A stretch of 64,000 nucleotides of DNA from Fulvivirga imtechensis AK7 (GCF_000331535.1 NZ_AMZN01000070.1:62001-126000); one strand, 5' to 3'. Shown: positions 8,470 to 15,846, counted from the stretch's first letter. Notes: generated from the letters alone by a model not told the origin. Translations and numbers: made by a program.

Positions 8470-9048
8470 TCTTGAGCAGTAAGTTGTGAGTTGTGCGTAT
8501 TACTGCCAAAGTATTGCGCTATTGCATTGATCAAACTGGCAAAACACCAGTCTCCCCGGATCCCCGTCAATGCTATTAATTAAGAAAAAACTCTTCTAAG
8601 AATTATGGTCATCTCGCCTGTCCCGAGCTTGGCCTCGGGGACCAGAGGGAGAGATCCATGCACCTTTGAAGTAGTTACTTCTGCAAGATCCCTCTCCCTA
8701 TATGAAATATATGAAATCGGGATGGCATCCTTAACTTAAGAACATTGGGACCCCGTTCCGGGGGCCCTTCAATGCTATTAAGAAAAACTCTTCTAAGAAG
8801 TGCAGTCATCTCAAGGCATCCAACAACTTTTAGTTGATTTTGTGGATAATGACATTATGCCATAGAAATCACAAAGTACCACGTCATCCTGGAATTTTCG
8901 TAGAGCAACGGAGAAAATATTCAGGATCCCCTGATCCGGTGGCAGAGGCTGAAGTTTAGCCACAGACAGTAGCGAGGAGACCCCGGATCTTCACTGGGTT
9001 ACGTCCGGGGTGACGGTATTGGGATGCTTTTGAAGGGATGAGAGTTGT
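8470..9048. other. Repeat-filled spacer between argH and the amidase gene
   Basis: No gene is visible. The block AATGCTATTAA...GAAAAA-CTCTTCTAAGAA occurs twice (about 8569-8602 and 8770-8798). A copy of the GTCATC-CGCCTGTCCCGAG repeat lies at 8609-8640 (other copy 366-400), with a CTCGGGG hairpin partner. Further along are hairpin-prone pieces such as ATTCAGGATCCC (8919-8930). The amidase and argH converge here, so the region may also carry their terminators. Confidence 0.5.
8609..8640 (+). repeat. CCTGTCCCGAG hairpin repeat, second copy
   Basis: It matches 366-400 over GTCATC-CGCCTGTCCCGAGCT and the closing CTCGGGG. The self-complementary CCCGAG/CTCGGG would form a short hairpin. This is probably a genome-wide intergenic repeat. 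Confidence 0.5.
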
Positions 9049-10293
9049 TTAGTTCAACACCACCAACCTTCTCTTCACCAGCGCTTCCTCCGACTGGTAG
9101 TGCAAAATGTAAATACCGGAGGCAAGTCCGGCTACGGAGAAGGTGAGGACATTGCCGCTTTTTCCTATGGGGTATATGGTGGAAAAATGGCCTTTCATAT
9201 TATACAAGGTAAAGTCATGAACATCACCTGCCAGCAGTTCAACTTTAAAATGTACTTCCGCCGGGTTGGGATAAAGGGCAAAAACCACCTCTGTCTCCTC
9301 ATGGCATGCCTGTATGCTCTCTGCTGTAACGGTTCTGATCATAGGCAAGCGTTCATAGGTTTTCTGGCCGGGGCATTCGGTGCTGCATCCGTCACGATGG
9401 CCGGCAATAACAGGCAGAGAGGCATGGAGAGGATGGGGATCCGTTCCCAGTGGGTCCAGTTCGTCTTTGTCTGTCTTCCATGCCAGCAGGTGGTTCAGCG
9501 ATTCCAGGGCCTGATCTGACGGTGGAACATTGGTAAATGTTCCCATCAGGCAAACTCCTATCGTGGTGCTGTTCTTGCCACAAAAGTGGGCGCCCAATAC
9601 AAAATCCTGCTCCCCGGCTCCCGGATCTCTGCCTTTGAAAATGGTGCCATCCGGAGCTATCAGGTAGTTATACCCGATATCCGACCACCCATTTGCCTCC
9701 GTATGGTACAGATAGATATTCCTGACCACATTGGTGTAGTTTGTCAGTTCATTGGAGGTGGCGGAGTGATGGACGATAATATTTTCAGTATCTGTAAACG
9801 ACCTGTTGTAGTTCGGGGCAGGCAATCCTTCTCGCCAAACGCTTTGATCTACCTGGGCCGGTTCTTCACAAGAGTTTCCCCCCTCCTTTATCCGGCCGGC
9901 TTCAGTCTCATTTTTGATTTCACCGGCATTGATCAGGATCACCTCGATATTTCCCGAAAGGCTTCCGGTAAACAGCTCATATTTATAGACCGGTTCATCA
10001 AAAATAACAAGATTGGAAGTGAGGCCATTGTCCTCAGTATGCTCATCGGGAAACAGCCGTGTCTCAAAGGAGCCATGCCGTACCAATGCCTCACCCAACT
10101 GCCCTTGGTACCGGATAGCCAGAGCTGTAACAGGTTCCTTCTCCTGCGCATAAATATGTTGTTGTGGTTGTACCTCAGCAGAAAAGGCCCTGGTATGCGT
10201 ACCTGTCCTCATTATTTCCTGCCGCTCCCATTGCGCCTGCGAATAACTGGCAAATAATAAAAATATTCCTGTAAAGATCTTCCTCATTCCCAT
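9049..10293 (-). CDS. Secreted N-acetylmuramoyl-L-alanine amidase (PGRP fold) with T9SS sorting domain
   Basis: The protein should cut the amide bond between muramic acid and the stem peptide of peptidoglycan. A signal peptide covers about residues 1-20 (KIFTGIFLLFASYSQAQ). The PGRP/amidase_2 domain spans roughly 160-325, with zinc ligands in NIIVHHSATS (His175), AGHRDG (His299) and CSTECPGQ (Cys307), plus GYNYLIAPDGTIFKGR. From FALYPNPAEVHFKVEL (about 338) to the end VKRRLVVLN is a type A Por secretion domain, so it should leave the cell by type IX secretion and be released or anchored to the surface. Role could be autolysis, predation or defence. Length 414. Confidence 0.88.
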   Translation of the reverse strand: MGMRKIFTGIFLLFASYSQAQWERQEIMRTGTHTRAFSAEVQPQQHIYAQEKEPVTALAIRYQGQLGEALVRHGSFETRLFPDEHTEDNGLTSNLVIFDEPVYKYELFTGSLSGNIEVILINAGEIKNETEAGRIKEGGNSCEEPAQVDQSVWREGLPAPNYNRSFTDTENIIVHHSATSNELTNYTNVVRNIYLYHTEANGWSDIGYNYLIAPDGTIFKGRDPGAGEQDFVLGAHFCGKNSTTIGVCLMGTFTNVPPSDQALESLNHLLAWKTDKDELDPLGTDPHPLHASLPVIAGHRDGCSTECPGQKTYERLPMIRTVTAESIQACHEETEVVFALYPNPAEVHFKVELLAGDVHDFTLYNMKGHFSTIYPIGKSGNVLTFSVAGLASGIYILHYQSEEALVKRRLVVLN

Positions 10294-10318
10294 CTTCCTT
10301 GATTTTTTAACGTCAATG

Positions 10319-10465
10319 AGTGTCTATAAAGAAAGCGTCAATGTCGGCGCTACACTCGCTCCAAAAATACCCTCGTACCTCAGTACGCTCTGCTTTTTGG
10401 AACTTCGTCCTGCCCTTTGGCGGAAACGTTTTCTTAAAACCACTTAGAGTTTTCCTACAAACACT
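10319..10465 (-). repeat. MITE-like element, copy 1
   Basis: The left terminus AGTGTCTATAAAGAAAGCG mirrors the right terminus (reverse complement AGTGTTTGTAGGAAAACTC). The centre has the CCAAAAA...CGTAC...GTACG...TTTTTGG symmetry shared by the other copies, read here on the opposite strand. The right end supplies the last two bases of the TAG stop of the neighbouring histidine phosphatase gene. A target duplication is not clear at this copy. Confidence 0.75.
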
Positions 10466-10979
10466 AATTATTAGTGACCTCCCCATACTGAAGCTCCAAA
10501 ACTTTGGCATTACCCTTCCTTAAATAAGACACGATGTAGAGATTGTCATAGTCCGATTCGTCCAACTGCCGGTATTTGTCTTCGTTTACCATCATATTCA
10601 GGATCAGCGGTACTGTATTGGAGTGCCCGGAGATAAGCAATGTCTTACCTTTATTCGCCTCAATAATCTCTATAACCTCCTCAAGCTTAAAAGGGTTATA
10701 GTCGATCACTTCCAGTGTCTTCTGGCTCGCCACCGGCTCTACTGTCTGGCGGGTTCTGTTAAATGGGGTGGAGTAAACAGCATCTACAGACTGATTTTTC
10801 AGGATCTCGGCCAGGAGCCGGGCACGGGCAGTGCCATTTTCCGTCAACACCGGGTCGCCATCCTTGGCAAAGTCTTTTTCCGCATGTCGCACCAAAATAA
10901 CAGTGGTGATGCTATCACTCTGCGGATAAACCTGGTAAAAAAGTAATAAGCCGAAAGCAACGAGTAAAATTCTCTTCAT
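10464..10979 (-). CDS. Histidine phosphatase family protein (SixA/PGAM-like), exported
   Basis: The catalytic core of the histidine phosphatase superfamily is clear: LVRHAEK with the phospho-accepting His, STPFNRTRQT, and ISGHSNTVP near the C-terminus. An N-terminal hydrophobic signal (RILLVAFGLLLFYQVYPQ) suggests the periplasm. The 171-residue size is that of small SixA-like enzymes; the substrate is unknown. Its start overlaps the stop of the upstream NTF2-like gene by one base, so the two are co-translated. The TAG stop lies at the edge of a MITE-like element, so the present C-terminus may have been set by that insertion. Confidence 0.85.
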   Translation of the reverse strand: MKRILLVAFGLLLFYQVYPQSDSITTVILVRHAEKDFAKDGDPVLTENGTARARLLAEILKNQSVDAVYSTPFNRTRQTVEPVASQKTLEVIDYNPFKLEEVIEIIEANKGKTLLISGHSNTVPLILNMMVNEDKYRQLDESDYDNLYIVSYLRKGNAKVLELQYGEVTNN

Positions 10980-11482
10980 CAGTTATTATTATGGTTGTCC
11001 TTAATCTCTTCGGGCACCTCGCAATCCTGCCACTGCCGTGTGTCTGTCAGGTGAAAGATCTTCCAGCCTTCCAATGTTTTGAACAGGTGGAACGCATCTA
11101 CCCCGCAATGGCTGAACTTATCACCGGCATAGAAGGCATACTTCGTCCACACCTGTGCCAGGTTGCCATCGATCCGTACTTCGGTATCCCAGATCGGCTC
11201 GTCCCACACAACATCGTGCGGGGAACCCACTGCATTCAGAAAATTAACCAAAGATCCTTTATGAAGCACAGGATTTCCCTCTTTATCTGTAAAAATCGTG
11301 TACAGCTCAGCGTCCTTCGCAAATGCCGACCGCACCATCGTGCTATCCGCAGCACGCATGCCATCAAACACCTGCCCTACCACTTTTAAGACTTCCGCAG
11401 AGGTGATATTACCTGTTCCCTGACTTTTGGCTACCGCGGCAGTGGCCGTTATCACCATAAAAATGCTAAATATCTTCTTCAT
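10979..11482 (-). CDS. Exported NTF2-like (SnoaL/DUF4440-type) protein
   Basis: A signal peptide (KKIFSIFMVITATAAVAKSQG) is followed by an NTF2/SnoaL fold of about 130 residues with the usual pattern: VFDGMRAADSTMVRSAFAKD, a middle DEPIWDTEVRIDGNLAQVW, and the end HLFKTLEGWKIFHLTDTR. Members of this fold bind small ligands or act as isomerases; no catalytic residue can be assigned. It is the first gene of a two-gene unit with the histidine phosphatase (one-base overlap), which suggests a shared periplasmic task. Confidence 0.72.
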   Translation of the reverse strand: MKKIFSIFMVITATAAVAKSQGTGNITSAEVLKVVGQVFDGMRAADSTMVRSAFAKDAELYTIFTDKEGNPVLHKGSLVNFLNAVGSPHDVVWDEPIWDTEVRIDGNLAQVWTKYAFYAGDKFSHCGVDAFHLFKTLEGWKIFHLTDTRQWQDCEVPEEIKDNHNNN

Positions 11483-11607
11483 ATTTTTTAGAACGAAAGG
11501 TCGGCCGGACCGGCTGAAGATCGAAGTATTATTATTTGAGCGGTTAAATTTAATACTCCTAATATCAATTATAATGTTAACTTTAGGTGTTAAAGCAATA
11601 AATAAAC

Positions 11608-12759
11608 ATGAAGAAACGGCTTTTGTTTATAGCATTTAGTGTTGTCTCCGGTTTGACTGCACTGGCCTTTCAAAGACTCGACAGCCTGGAAACCCAGCTT
11701 AAAACCGTTGAAGGCCCTGAAAAGGTCAACACCCTCAACGAACTGTATATTGTCTATAACCAACTCAATCCCGCCAAAGCGCTGGAGTACTCCAAACAGG
11801 CTTTGGAGCTAGCCAATAAAATAGGATATAAAAAGGGAAAAGCTGCCGCCCTCAACAACATCGGCATCATATTTAAAAATCAGGGCGTATATGATCAGGC
11901 GCTCGAATATTATATTGAGTCGCTACGCATCTCTGATGATATCGATGACAAGGAAGGTCTGGCCTCCACCCTGAATAATATTGGCACGGTATATTCCCTC
12001 AAGGGCATTTATGATAAAGCCCTTATCTATTTTATCGAGTCGTATGAGAAGTTTAAGGAGCTGAAAGATGAGCAGAAGCTGGTGGGTGCGCTGAATAACA
12101 TCGGCAATGCGTACAGTGACAAAGGCCGTGAGGACAAGGCGCTGGAATACTTCTCCGAGGCCCTCAACCTGTCGGAAAAGCTGGGCCGCATCAACAGCGC
12201 CTCTGACCCCCTCAACAACATTGGCAACATCTATTTCTACCGTGAAGAATATGATAAAGCCCTGGAATATTATAACCGGTCGCTAGAGGTAGAAAAGACC
12301 AACAAAAACCTGCTTGGACAAGCCCTGGCGCTTTCCAACATCGGGGCCACCCATCTGGAGCAGGGCAACCTCCAAAAAGCGGAGGAATTTCAGATGGAAG
12401 CTAAAGCGATTGCCACAGAGATCAGCGCCAACCCCATTCTCAAGCAGATCTACAAGAACTTGTCGGAAATATATGCGAAAAAAGGAGAATACAAGAAGGC
12501 CTATGATACCCGGCTGCTGTATGACGAGGTGAAAGATTATGTGCAAAATGAAGAAGCCAACCGGAAGCTGGCCCAACTGGAGGTGGCTTTTGAGCTGCAG
12601 CGAAAGGAAAAAGAACTGGAGATACTGAAGCAGGAGCAGGAAATACAACAGTTGCAGGTAGAAAACAGCCGTATTGTTATTCTGCTAGGGCTGATGGGCA
12701 CGATCATTTTAGTAGGTGCAGGAATTACCGTATTCAAACTCAGACAAGCCAAGAGATAA
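11608..12759 (+). CDS. Membrane-anchored tetratricopeptide-repeat protein without output domain
   Basis: The protein has an N-terminal signal or anchor (RLLFIAFSVVSGLTALAF), then about seven TPR units (recurring ALNNIG-x-x-Y-x-x-x-G and YDKALEYY) from roughly residue 40 to 300. A coiled coil rich in Glu, Lys and Gln covers about 315-355, and one membrane helix (IVILLGLMGTIILVGAGITV) is followed by a short basic tail. This is the sensor half of the TPR histidine kinases and regulators common in Bacteroidota, but it ends right after the helix with no kinase or DNA-binding domain. It may signal through a partner or be a truncated sensor. The HD gene follows with no gap. Confidence 0.8.
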   Translation: MKKRLLFIAFSVVSGLTALAFQRLDSLETQLKTVEGPEKVNTLNELYIVYNQLNPAKALEYSKQALELANKIGYKKGKAAALNNIGIIFKNQGVYDQALEYYIESLRISDDIDDKEGLASTLNNIGTVYSLKGIYDKALIYFIESYEKFKELKDEQKLVGALNNIGNAYSDKGREDKALEYFSEALNLSEKLGRINSASDPLNNIGNIYFYREEYDKALEYYNRSLEVEKTNKNLLGQALALSNIGATHLEQGNLQKAEEFQMEAKAIATEISANPILKQIYKNLSEIYAKKGEYKKAYDTRLLYDEVKDYVQNEEANRKLAQLEVAFELQRKEKELEILKQEQEIQQLQVENSRIVILLGLMGTIILVGAGITVFKLRQAKR

Positions 12760-12760
12760 A

Positions 12761-13300
12761 ATGACCAAAGAAGAAGCGAGAGCCATTTTAGAAGAGATGA
12801 CCAAAGGCGACAGCCTGCTACGCCATGCCAGAAGCGTAGAAATTGTAATGGAAGCTTATGCCAGTAAATATGGTGAAGACCCTGTGGAATGGGCCAACAC
12901 CGGACTACTACACGATGCGGACTACGAAGCCTATCCTGAAAAGCACCCCAACGTGATCGTTAGCAAACTAAAAGACCTCGGTGAAGAAAAAATGGCGCAT
13001 GCGATCTCGGCCCACTACACCAAGTGGAACATCCCCTACACCAACAACCTGGACAAAGCCCTGCTGGCCTGTGACGAGCTGACCGGATTCATCATCGCCT
13101 GCTGCCACGTACGCCCCGATGGCATAGAAAGCCTGACCAGCAAATCCGTGATCAAAAAGCTTAAACAAGCCAGCTTTGCCGCCAAAGTAGAGCGTGATGA
13201 GGTCTATAAGGGTGTGGAGCTGCTGGGCGTGGATATAAAGGAGCATATTGATTTTATTATCGGAGCCCTGAGGCAGTGTAAGGAGGAGTTGGGGGTTTGA
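12761..13300 (+). CDS. HD-domain hydrolase
   Basis: Metal-binding HD motifs are spread as the family requires: LLRHARSVEIVMEAY (first His), GLLHDADYEAYPEKHP (the HD pair), ISAHYTKW and LLACDELTGFIIACC (final Asp). Such small HD proteins are predicted metal-dependent phosphohydrolases, often acting on nucleotides; no substrate can be read here. I start it at the ATG at 12761, just after the TPR gene's stop, giving 179 residues; the frame upstream is only overlap. The two genes are probably one transcript. Confidence 0.82.
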   Translation: MTKEEARAILEEMTKGDSLLRHARSVEIVMEAYASKYGEDPVEWANTGLLHDADYEAYPEKHPNVIVSKLKDLGEEKMAHAISAHYTKWNIPYTNNLDKALLACDELTGFIIACCHVRPDGIESLTSKSVIKKLKQASFAAKVERDEVYKGVELLGVDIKEHIDFIIGALRQCKEELGV

Positions 13301-13449
13301 TTAGTATGAGTCGCAGAAGTCATTCATGATGAACTTTTGCTAAAAGATTAAAAGACCAAAAGACCTGCTGCTCATCTCATACAGGGCTGCCATTGTATCA
13401 AAATATATTTTGCCTTTCCATTCTCAGTCCGCTCCATAAAACCAAACTC
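13301..13449. other. Short spacer at the edge of the accessory island
   Basis: I see no gene and no clear terminator here. Base composition shifts toward AT in what follows. Confidence 0.3.
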
Positions 13450-13683
13450 ATAACAGAAGAGATAGAGGTTGTTATTTTTTGCTTTCCAATAGTGTGTGAA
13501 CAGTTTAAAGGCGAGGCTTGGGTGAATTGCCAGTATTTTTTTAAGAATAAACCTGTTAATGTGCAAAACCCGGTATTGTCGGCGAATGATTTACGTAAAC
13601 GAACATTGCCGGAGGGGTACCGAAAATGTCCAGAAGAGTATTTGCGAAAACTGAAGCTAAAGAGATATTCCATAAATACGGTA
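13450..13683 (+). pseudogene. Tyrosine recombinase (integrase) N-terminal remnant
   Basis: The translated stretch contains FKGEAWVNCQYFFKNKP and LPEGYRKCPEEYLRKLKLKR followed by YSINTV. These resemble the end of the arm domain and the start of the SAM-like core-binding domain of XerC/D-type integrases (consensus P..Y...L.L.RYS.NT...Y). The catalytic domain is missing: similarity stops abruptly at 13683, where the sequence runs into the linker repeat. I infer the remains of a mobile-element or integron-type recombinase. Other recombinase subfamilies would look the same at this length. Confidence 0.45.
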
Positions 13684-13711
13684 TCGGCTCGTTGCCACCA
13701 ACTACTAGAGC

Positions 13712-13776
13712 CTTCCACCCTCTGGAATAATTTGGTATCTTAGATACCAGATGCCCATGCTGGACACACACAGCAG
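13712..13776. repeat. Island linker repeat, copy L1
   Basis: It reads CCACCCTCTGGAATAATTTG and continues with GTATCTTAGATACC and GATGCCCATGCTGGACACAC. Relatives are at 15186-15226 and 16120-16168. It contains the small palindrome GGTATCTTAGATACC. It separates the integrase remnant from the toxin-antitoxin pair. Confidence 0.65.
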
Positions 13777-13929
13777 CTATTTACAATGGCTGGGTAAAGT
13801 GTAGGTATAAAGTTTATCTTCACTATTGCGTTTGGTCACGGCGGATAAGTTCATTTTCAAAAGCCAGCCACTGCAAATAGCCAGGCGTTACAGCGCATTA
13901 TCTTCTCCACGAACATCTTCCGAACGGAC

Positions 13930-13960
13930 TTGCTTGATAGTAACTTTTAAGTTACCTTTG
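13930..13960 (+). promoter_or_regulatory. Promoter with overlapping operator of the toxin-antitoxin pair
   Basis: A TTG at 13930-13932 and TACCTTTG at 13953-13960, 20 bases apart, match the Bacteroidota -33/-7 consensus (TTG...TAnnTTTG). The inverted repeat GTAACTT-TT-AAGTTAC (13940-13955) overlaps the -7 element, as expected for autorepression by the HigA-type antitoxin. The start codon lies only 4 bases beyond the -7 element, so the transcript may be leaderless. Confidence 0.6.
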
Positions 13961-13964
13961 TCGT

Positions 13965-14321
13965 ATGAACAAGATCAGAGAGGTCATTGCTTACAAATAT
14001 CATTTTGAAGAGTTTCTGAATGCTCAAACAACGAAGGTGCAGGACAAAATCTTTAAGATTATTGAAGCAATTGAAACTCTGGAACGAGTACCTAGTAATT
14101 ACTTGAAACACTTGACCGGAACAGACGGGCTTTATGAAGCAAGAATTCAACTGGGGTCGAACATATGGAGAGTATTCTGCTTTTTTGATGGCGATCAACT
14201 TGTGATTCTTCTGAACGGCTTTCAAAAGAAGACTCAGAAAACACCAAGGAAAGAAATCGAAAGAGCTGAACGACTAATGAACAAATATTATCAAGACAAA
14301 GCGAATGATTATGGAAACTAA
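13965..14321 (+). CDS. HigB-type toxin of the RelE/Gp49-like family
   Basis: The 118-residue protein fits the phage-derived Gp49-like HigB toxins, ribosome-dependent mRNA endonucleases of the RelE superfamily. The recognisable core is LKHLTGTDGLYEARIQLGSN and WRVFCFFDGDQLVILLNGF, followed by KKTQKTPRKEIERAERLMN; the QKKTQKTP stretch is characteristic. The basic C-terminal tail extends a little past the usual end. The antitoxin gene overlaps its 3' end by 17 bases. Toxin-first order is typical of HigBA. It appears intact. Confidence 0.88.
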   Translation: MNKIREVIAYKYHFEEFLNAQTTKVQDKIFKIIEAIETLERVPSNYLKHLTGTDGLYEARIQLGSNIWRVFCFFDGDQLVILLNGFQKKTQKTPRKEIERAERLMNKYYQDKANDYGN

Positions 14322-14601
14322 ATCTTGGAAAACTATAAAGGATGATGTCTATGGAAAGAAAGGAACTCCTAGACGCGACCAACTCGAACGTGAAGTTGAG
14401 GGGCTGAAAATTGGGTTACTTCTTCGCCAAGCTCGTGAACAAAGACATTTGACCCAACAGCAACTTGGTGAACTAGTGAACAAACAGCGAACCTACATTT
14501 CAAGAGTAGAGAACGATGGAAGCAACTTAACTCTTAAGACACTTTATGATATTGTCGAAAAGGGACTTGGTGGCAAAGTAACAATTAGCATAGATGTATA
14601 A
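14305..14601 (+). CDS. HigA-type XRE antitoxin
   Basis: A helix-turn-helix of the Cro/CI type covers about residues 38-85 (LLLRQAREQRHLTQQQLGEL, then QRTYISRVENDG and LKTLYDIVEKGLGG). The N-terminal part with KDDVYGKKGTPRRDQLE is the toxin-binding segment typical of HigA2. It overlaps the toxin gene. A second possible start (METKSW) lies 2 codons in. It should neutralise the toxin and bind the palindrome at 13940-13955. Confidence 0.88.
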   Translation: MIMETKSWKTIKDDVYGKKGTPRRDQLEREVEGLKIGLLLRQAREQRHLTQQQLGELVNKQRTYISRVENDGSNLTLKTLYDIVEKGLGGKVTISIDV

Positions 14602-14603
14602 TA

Positions 14604-14647
14604 ACAGTGCTGTAATCGTAGACAGCCGCGAGCTGTAACCCCACTGT
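14604..14647. repeat. Nested palindrome after the antitoxin gene
   Basis: Outer arms ACAGTG/CACTGT (14604-14609, 14642-14647) enclose inner arms ACAGC/GCTGT (14622-14626, 14632-14636). It starts 2 bases after the antitoxin stop. Its place and shape recall an integron attC site, but a clean GTTRRRY box is not seen. No T-run follows. Confidence 0.4.
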
Positions 14648-14839
14648 GCGCCTGCTGACGCATCGGTGCAGTATCGTTCCGATCACACACCACCAAGCGT
14701 ACGGGTCTGGAACTGGGAGGTTCATTGAATGACTACTTGTATCCTTAGGTAATAGGGGAGCATAGATTCGTACCCTTTTCTCCTTAGTCTCGACAAAGTG
14801 ATGGGAGATTGGACGTTTGAGCTACCGCCAGCCGCTTCG

Positions 14840-14943
14840 GCAGAGCAAGGGCTTGTGAAGTCCCAAAAAGCGGAGCGTACTGAGGTATGGGAGCATTTTA
14901 GGGGCAATCATAACACAGACATTGGCGTTTTCTTAGAGACACT
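14840..14943 (+). repeat. MITE-like element, copy 2 (5' part missing)
   Basis: The right part is well kept: CCCAAAAAGCGGAGCGTACT, GAGGTATGGGAGCATTTTAG, and the terminus GACATTGGCGTTTTCTTAGA-GACACT. The left terminus seen in the full copies is replaced by unrelated sequence. The right end lies inside the maturase remnant and gives it a stop codon. Confidence 0.7.
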
Positions 14944-15190
14944 AATTATTGACCCACCCCCTGCATACTACTGCCAGCTTCTTGAGCCGTTCTTCAAATT
15001 TGTAGGGTCTGGTTTTTCTGGTAATCTCCTTGAGTTTACGCTTTAGCGAACCCCAACTGCTTTCTTGACCACCAATTGGTACTTGCCCTTTTCACCTTTC
15101 TTGTAAGTAAGTAGGTACAAATCCGTGACCTGGCAACTCAAAGTTGCCCGATCTTCGTATTCCGCTTTTCTCCTTGTTGACAGGGGTACC
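14942..15190 (-). pseudogene. Group II intron reverse transcriptase/maturase, C-terminal remnant
   Basis: Reading the minus strand, pieces of the maturase (X) domain appear in different frames. First comes FELPGHGFVPTY, then after a frame change KKGEKGKYQLVV, then SSWGSLKRKLKEITRKTRPY and KFEERLKKLAVVCRGWVN. The last pieces match the family pattern SW..LK.KLKEITRKT......R..KL....RGW.NY. The 3' end is cut at GWVN by MITE copy 2, and at least two frameshifts are present. Intron RNA domains V and VI are not apparent. It is a dead fragment. Confidence 0.6.
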
Positions 15191-15226
15191 TTCGATACCT
15201 GATGCCCATGCTGGGCACACACAGCA
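15186..15226. repeat. Island linker repeat, copy L2
   Basis: GGTACCTTCGATACC is followed by TGATGCCCATGCTGGGCACA and CACAGCA. It matches L1 (13712-13776) after the first block and L3 (16120-16168). It precedes the broken HigBA pair. Confidence 0.6.
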
Positions 15227-15354
15227 CCTACACGCAAGCAGGGGTTTCGTGCTTCGCAGGACACATTTGTGCAAACCGAAAGTTCAGTTTTCCGAATGAA
15301 GTTTAGTACTAAAAATCCCGCCCTTCGGGTAGCCGCAAAACGTTATGCTACATT

Positions 15355-15534
15355 AAAGCTTTTAATGCTCAAAATATTAACGACCTTAGAATACCTCCAG
15401 CTAATCATTTAGAAAAATTAGCTGGTAATTTGGCTGATTTCTATAGCATCAGAATTAATAAATAATGGAGAATTATCTTCAAATGGATTAATAATGATGC
15501 CTTCGATGTACAAATTGTTGATTATCATAAATAA
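15355..15534 (+). pseudogene. Broken HigB/RelE-type toxin gene
   Basis: The frame reads KAFNAQNINDLRIPPANHLE, then KLAGNLADFYSIRINK, a TAA stop (15463-15465), then WRIIFKWINNDAFDVQIVDY and a final stop at 15534. This is the C-terminal two thirds of a HigB toxin (pattern DLR.PP.NRLE.L.G...YSIRIN.QWRI.F). The stop replaces the expected Gln codon CAA before WRI, a single-base change, and the N-terminal third is missing. The toxin is therefore inactive. Confidence 0.7.
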
Positions 15535-15549
15535 TTAAGTAATTGACAA

Positions 15550-15789
15550 ATTGAATAATATACACCCAGGAGAGATCCTAAATGAAGAATTCCACAAACC
15601 AGAATAAGTGAAATAATCAAAGGTAACAGGAGAATAACTGCTGATACAGTATTAAGGATGGTGAAATTTTTCGGAACAACTCCCAAATTTTGGTTAGGAC
15701 TTCAGGATGACTACGATTTGGAAGAAGAACTAAATAATAAAGCACAAGAATTGAAGGAAATTCGAACTATTACTAATAACGAAGCATAA
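15550..15789 (+). pseudogene. Broken HigA-type antitoxin gene
   Basis: The 5' piece reads NNIHPGEILNEEFHKP; after a frame change the rest reads RISEIIKGNRRITADTVLRM, then VKFFGTTPKFWLGLQDDYDL and a charged tail ending EA before the TAA at 15787. In intact HigA proteins about 17-20 residues (the first helix of the HTH) lie between these pieces. So a deletion with frameshift has removed part of the DNA-binding domain. It follows the broken toxin, in normal higB-higA order. Confidence 0.72.
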
Positions 15790-15846
15790 CAATTAGGCTC
15801 GAATGATGTGCGGTAGGGCCGCAGTTCATTCGAGCCCATGTTGAAC
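15784..15846 (+). other. attC-like recombination site
   Basis: GCATAAC (15784-15790) and GTTGAAC (15840-15846) match the integron outer-box patterns RYYYAAC (one mismatch) and GTTRRRY (exact). Between them the arms GGCTCGAATGA (15796-15806) and TCATTCGAGCC (15826-15836), plus inner TGCGG/CCGCA, form an imperfect hairpin of attC shape. The site overlaps the antitoxin's stop codon, the usual position in gene cassettes. No integrase is nearby except the remnant at 13450. An ordinary hairpin is the alternative. Confidence 0.45.

Noticed and set aside
9100-10257. Long open frames on the plus strand across the amidase gene
   Set aside because: They overlap a minus-strand gene with clear amidase and T9SS motifs in full and have no domain of their own.
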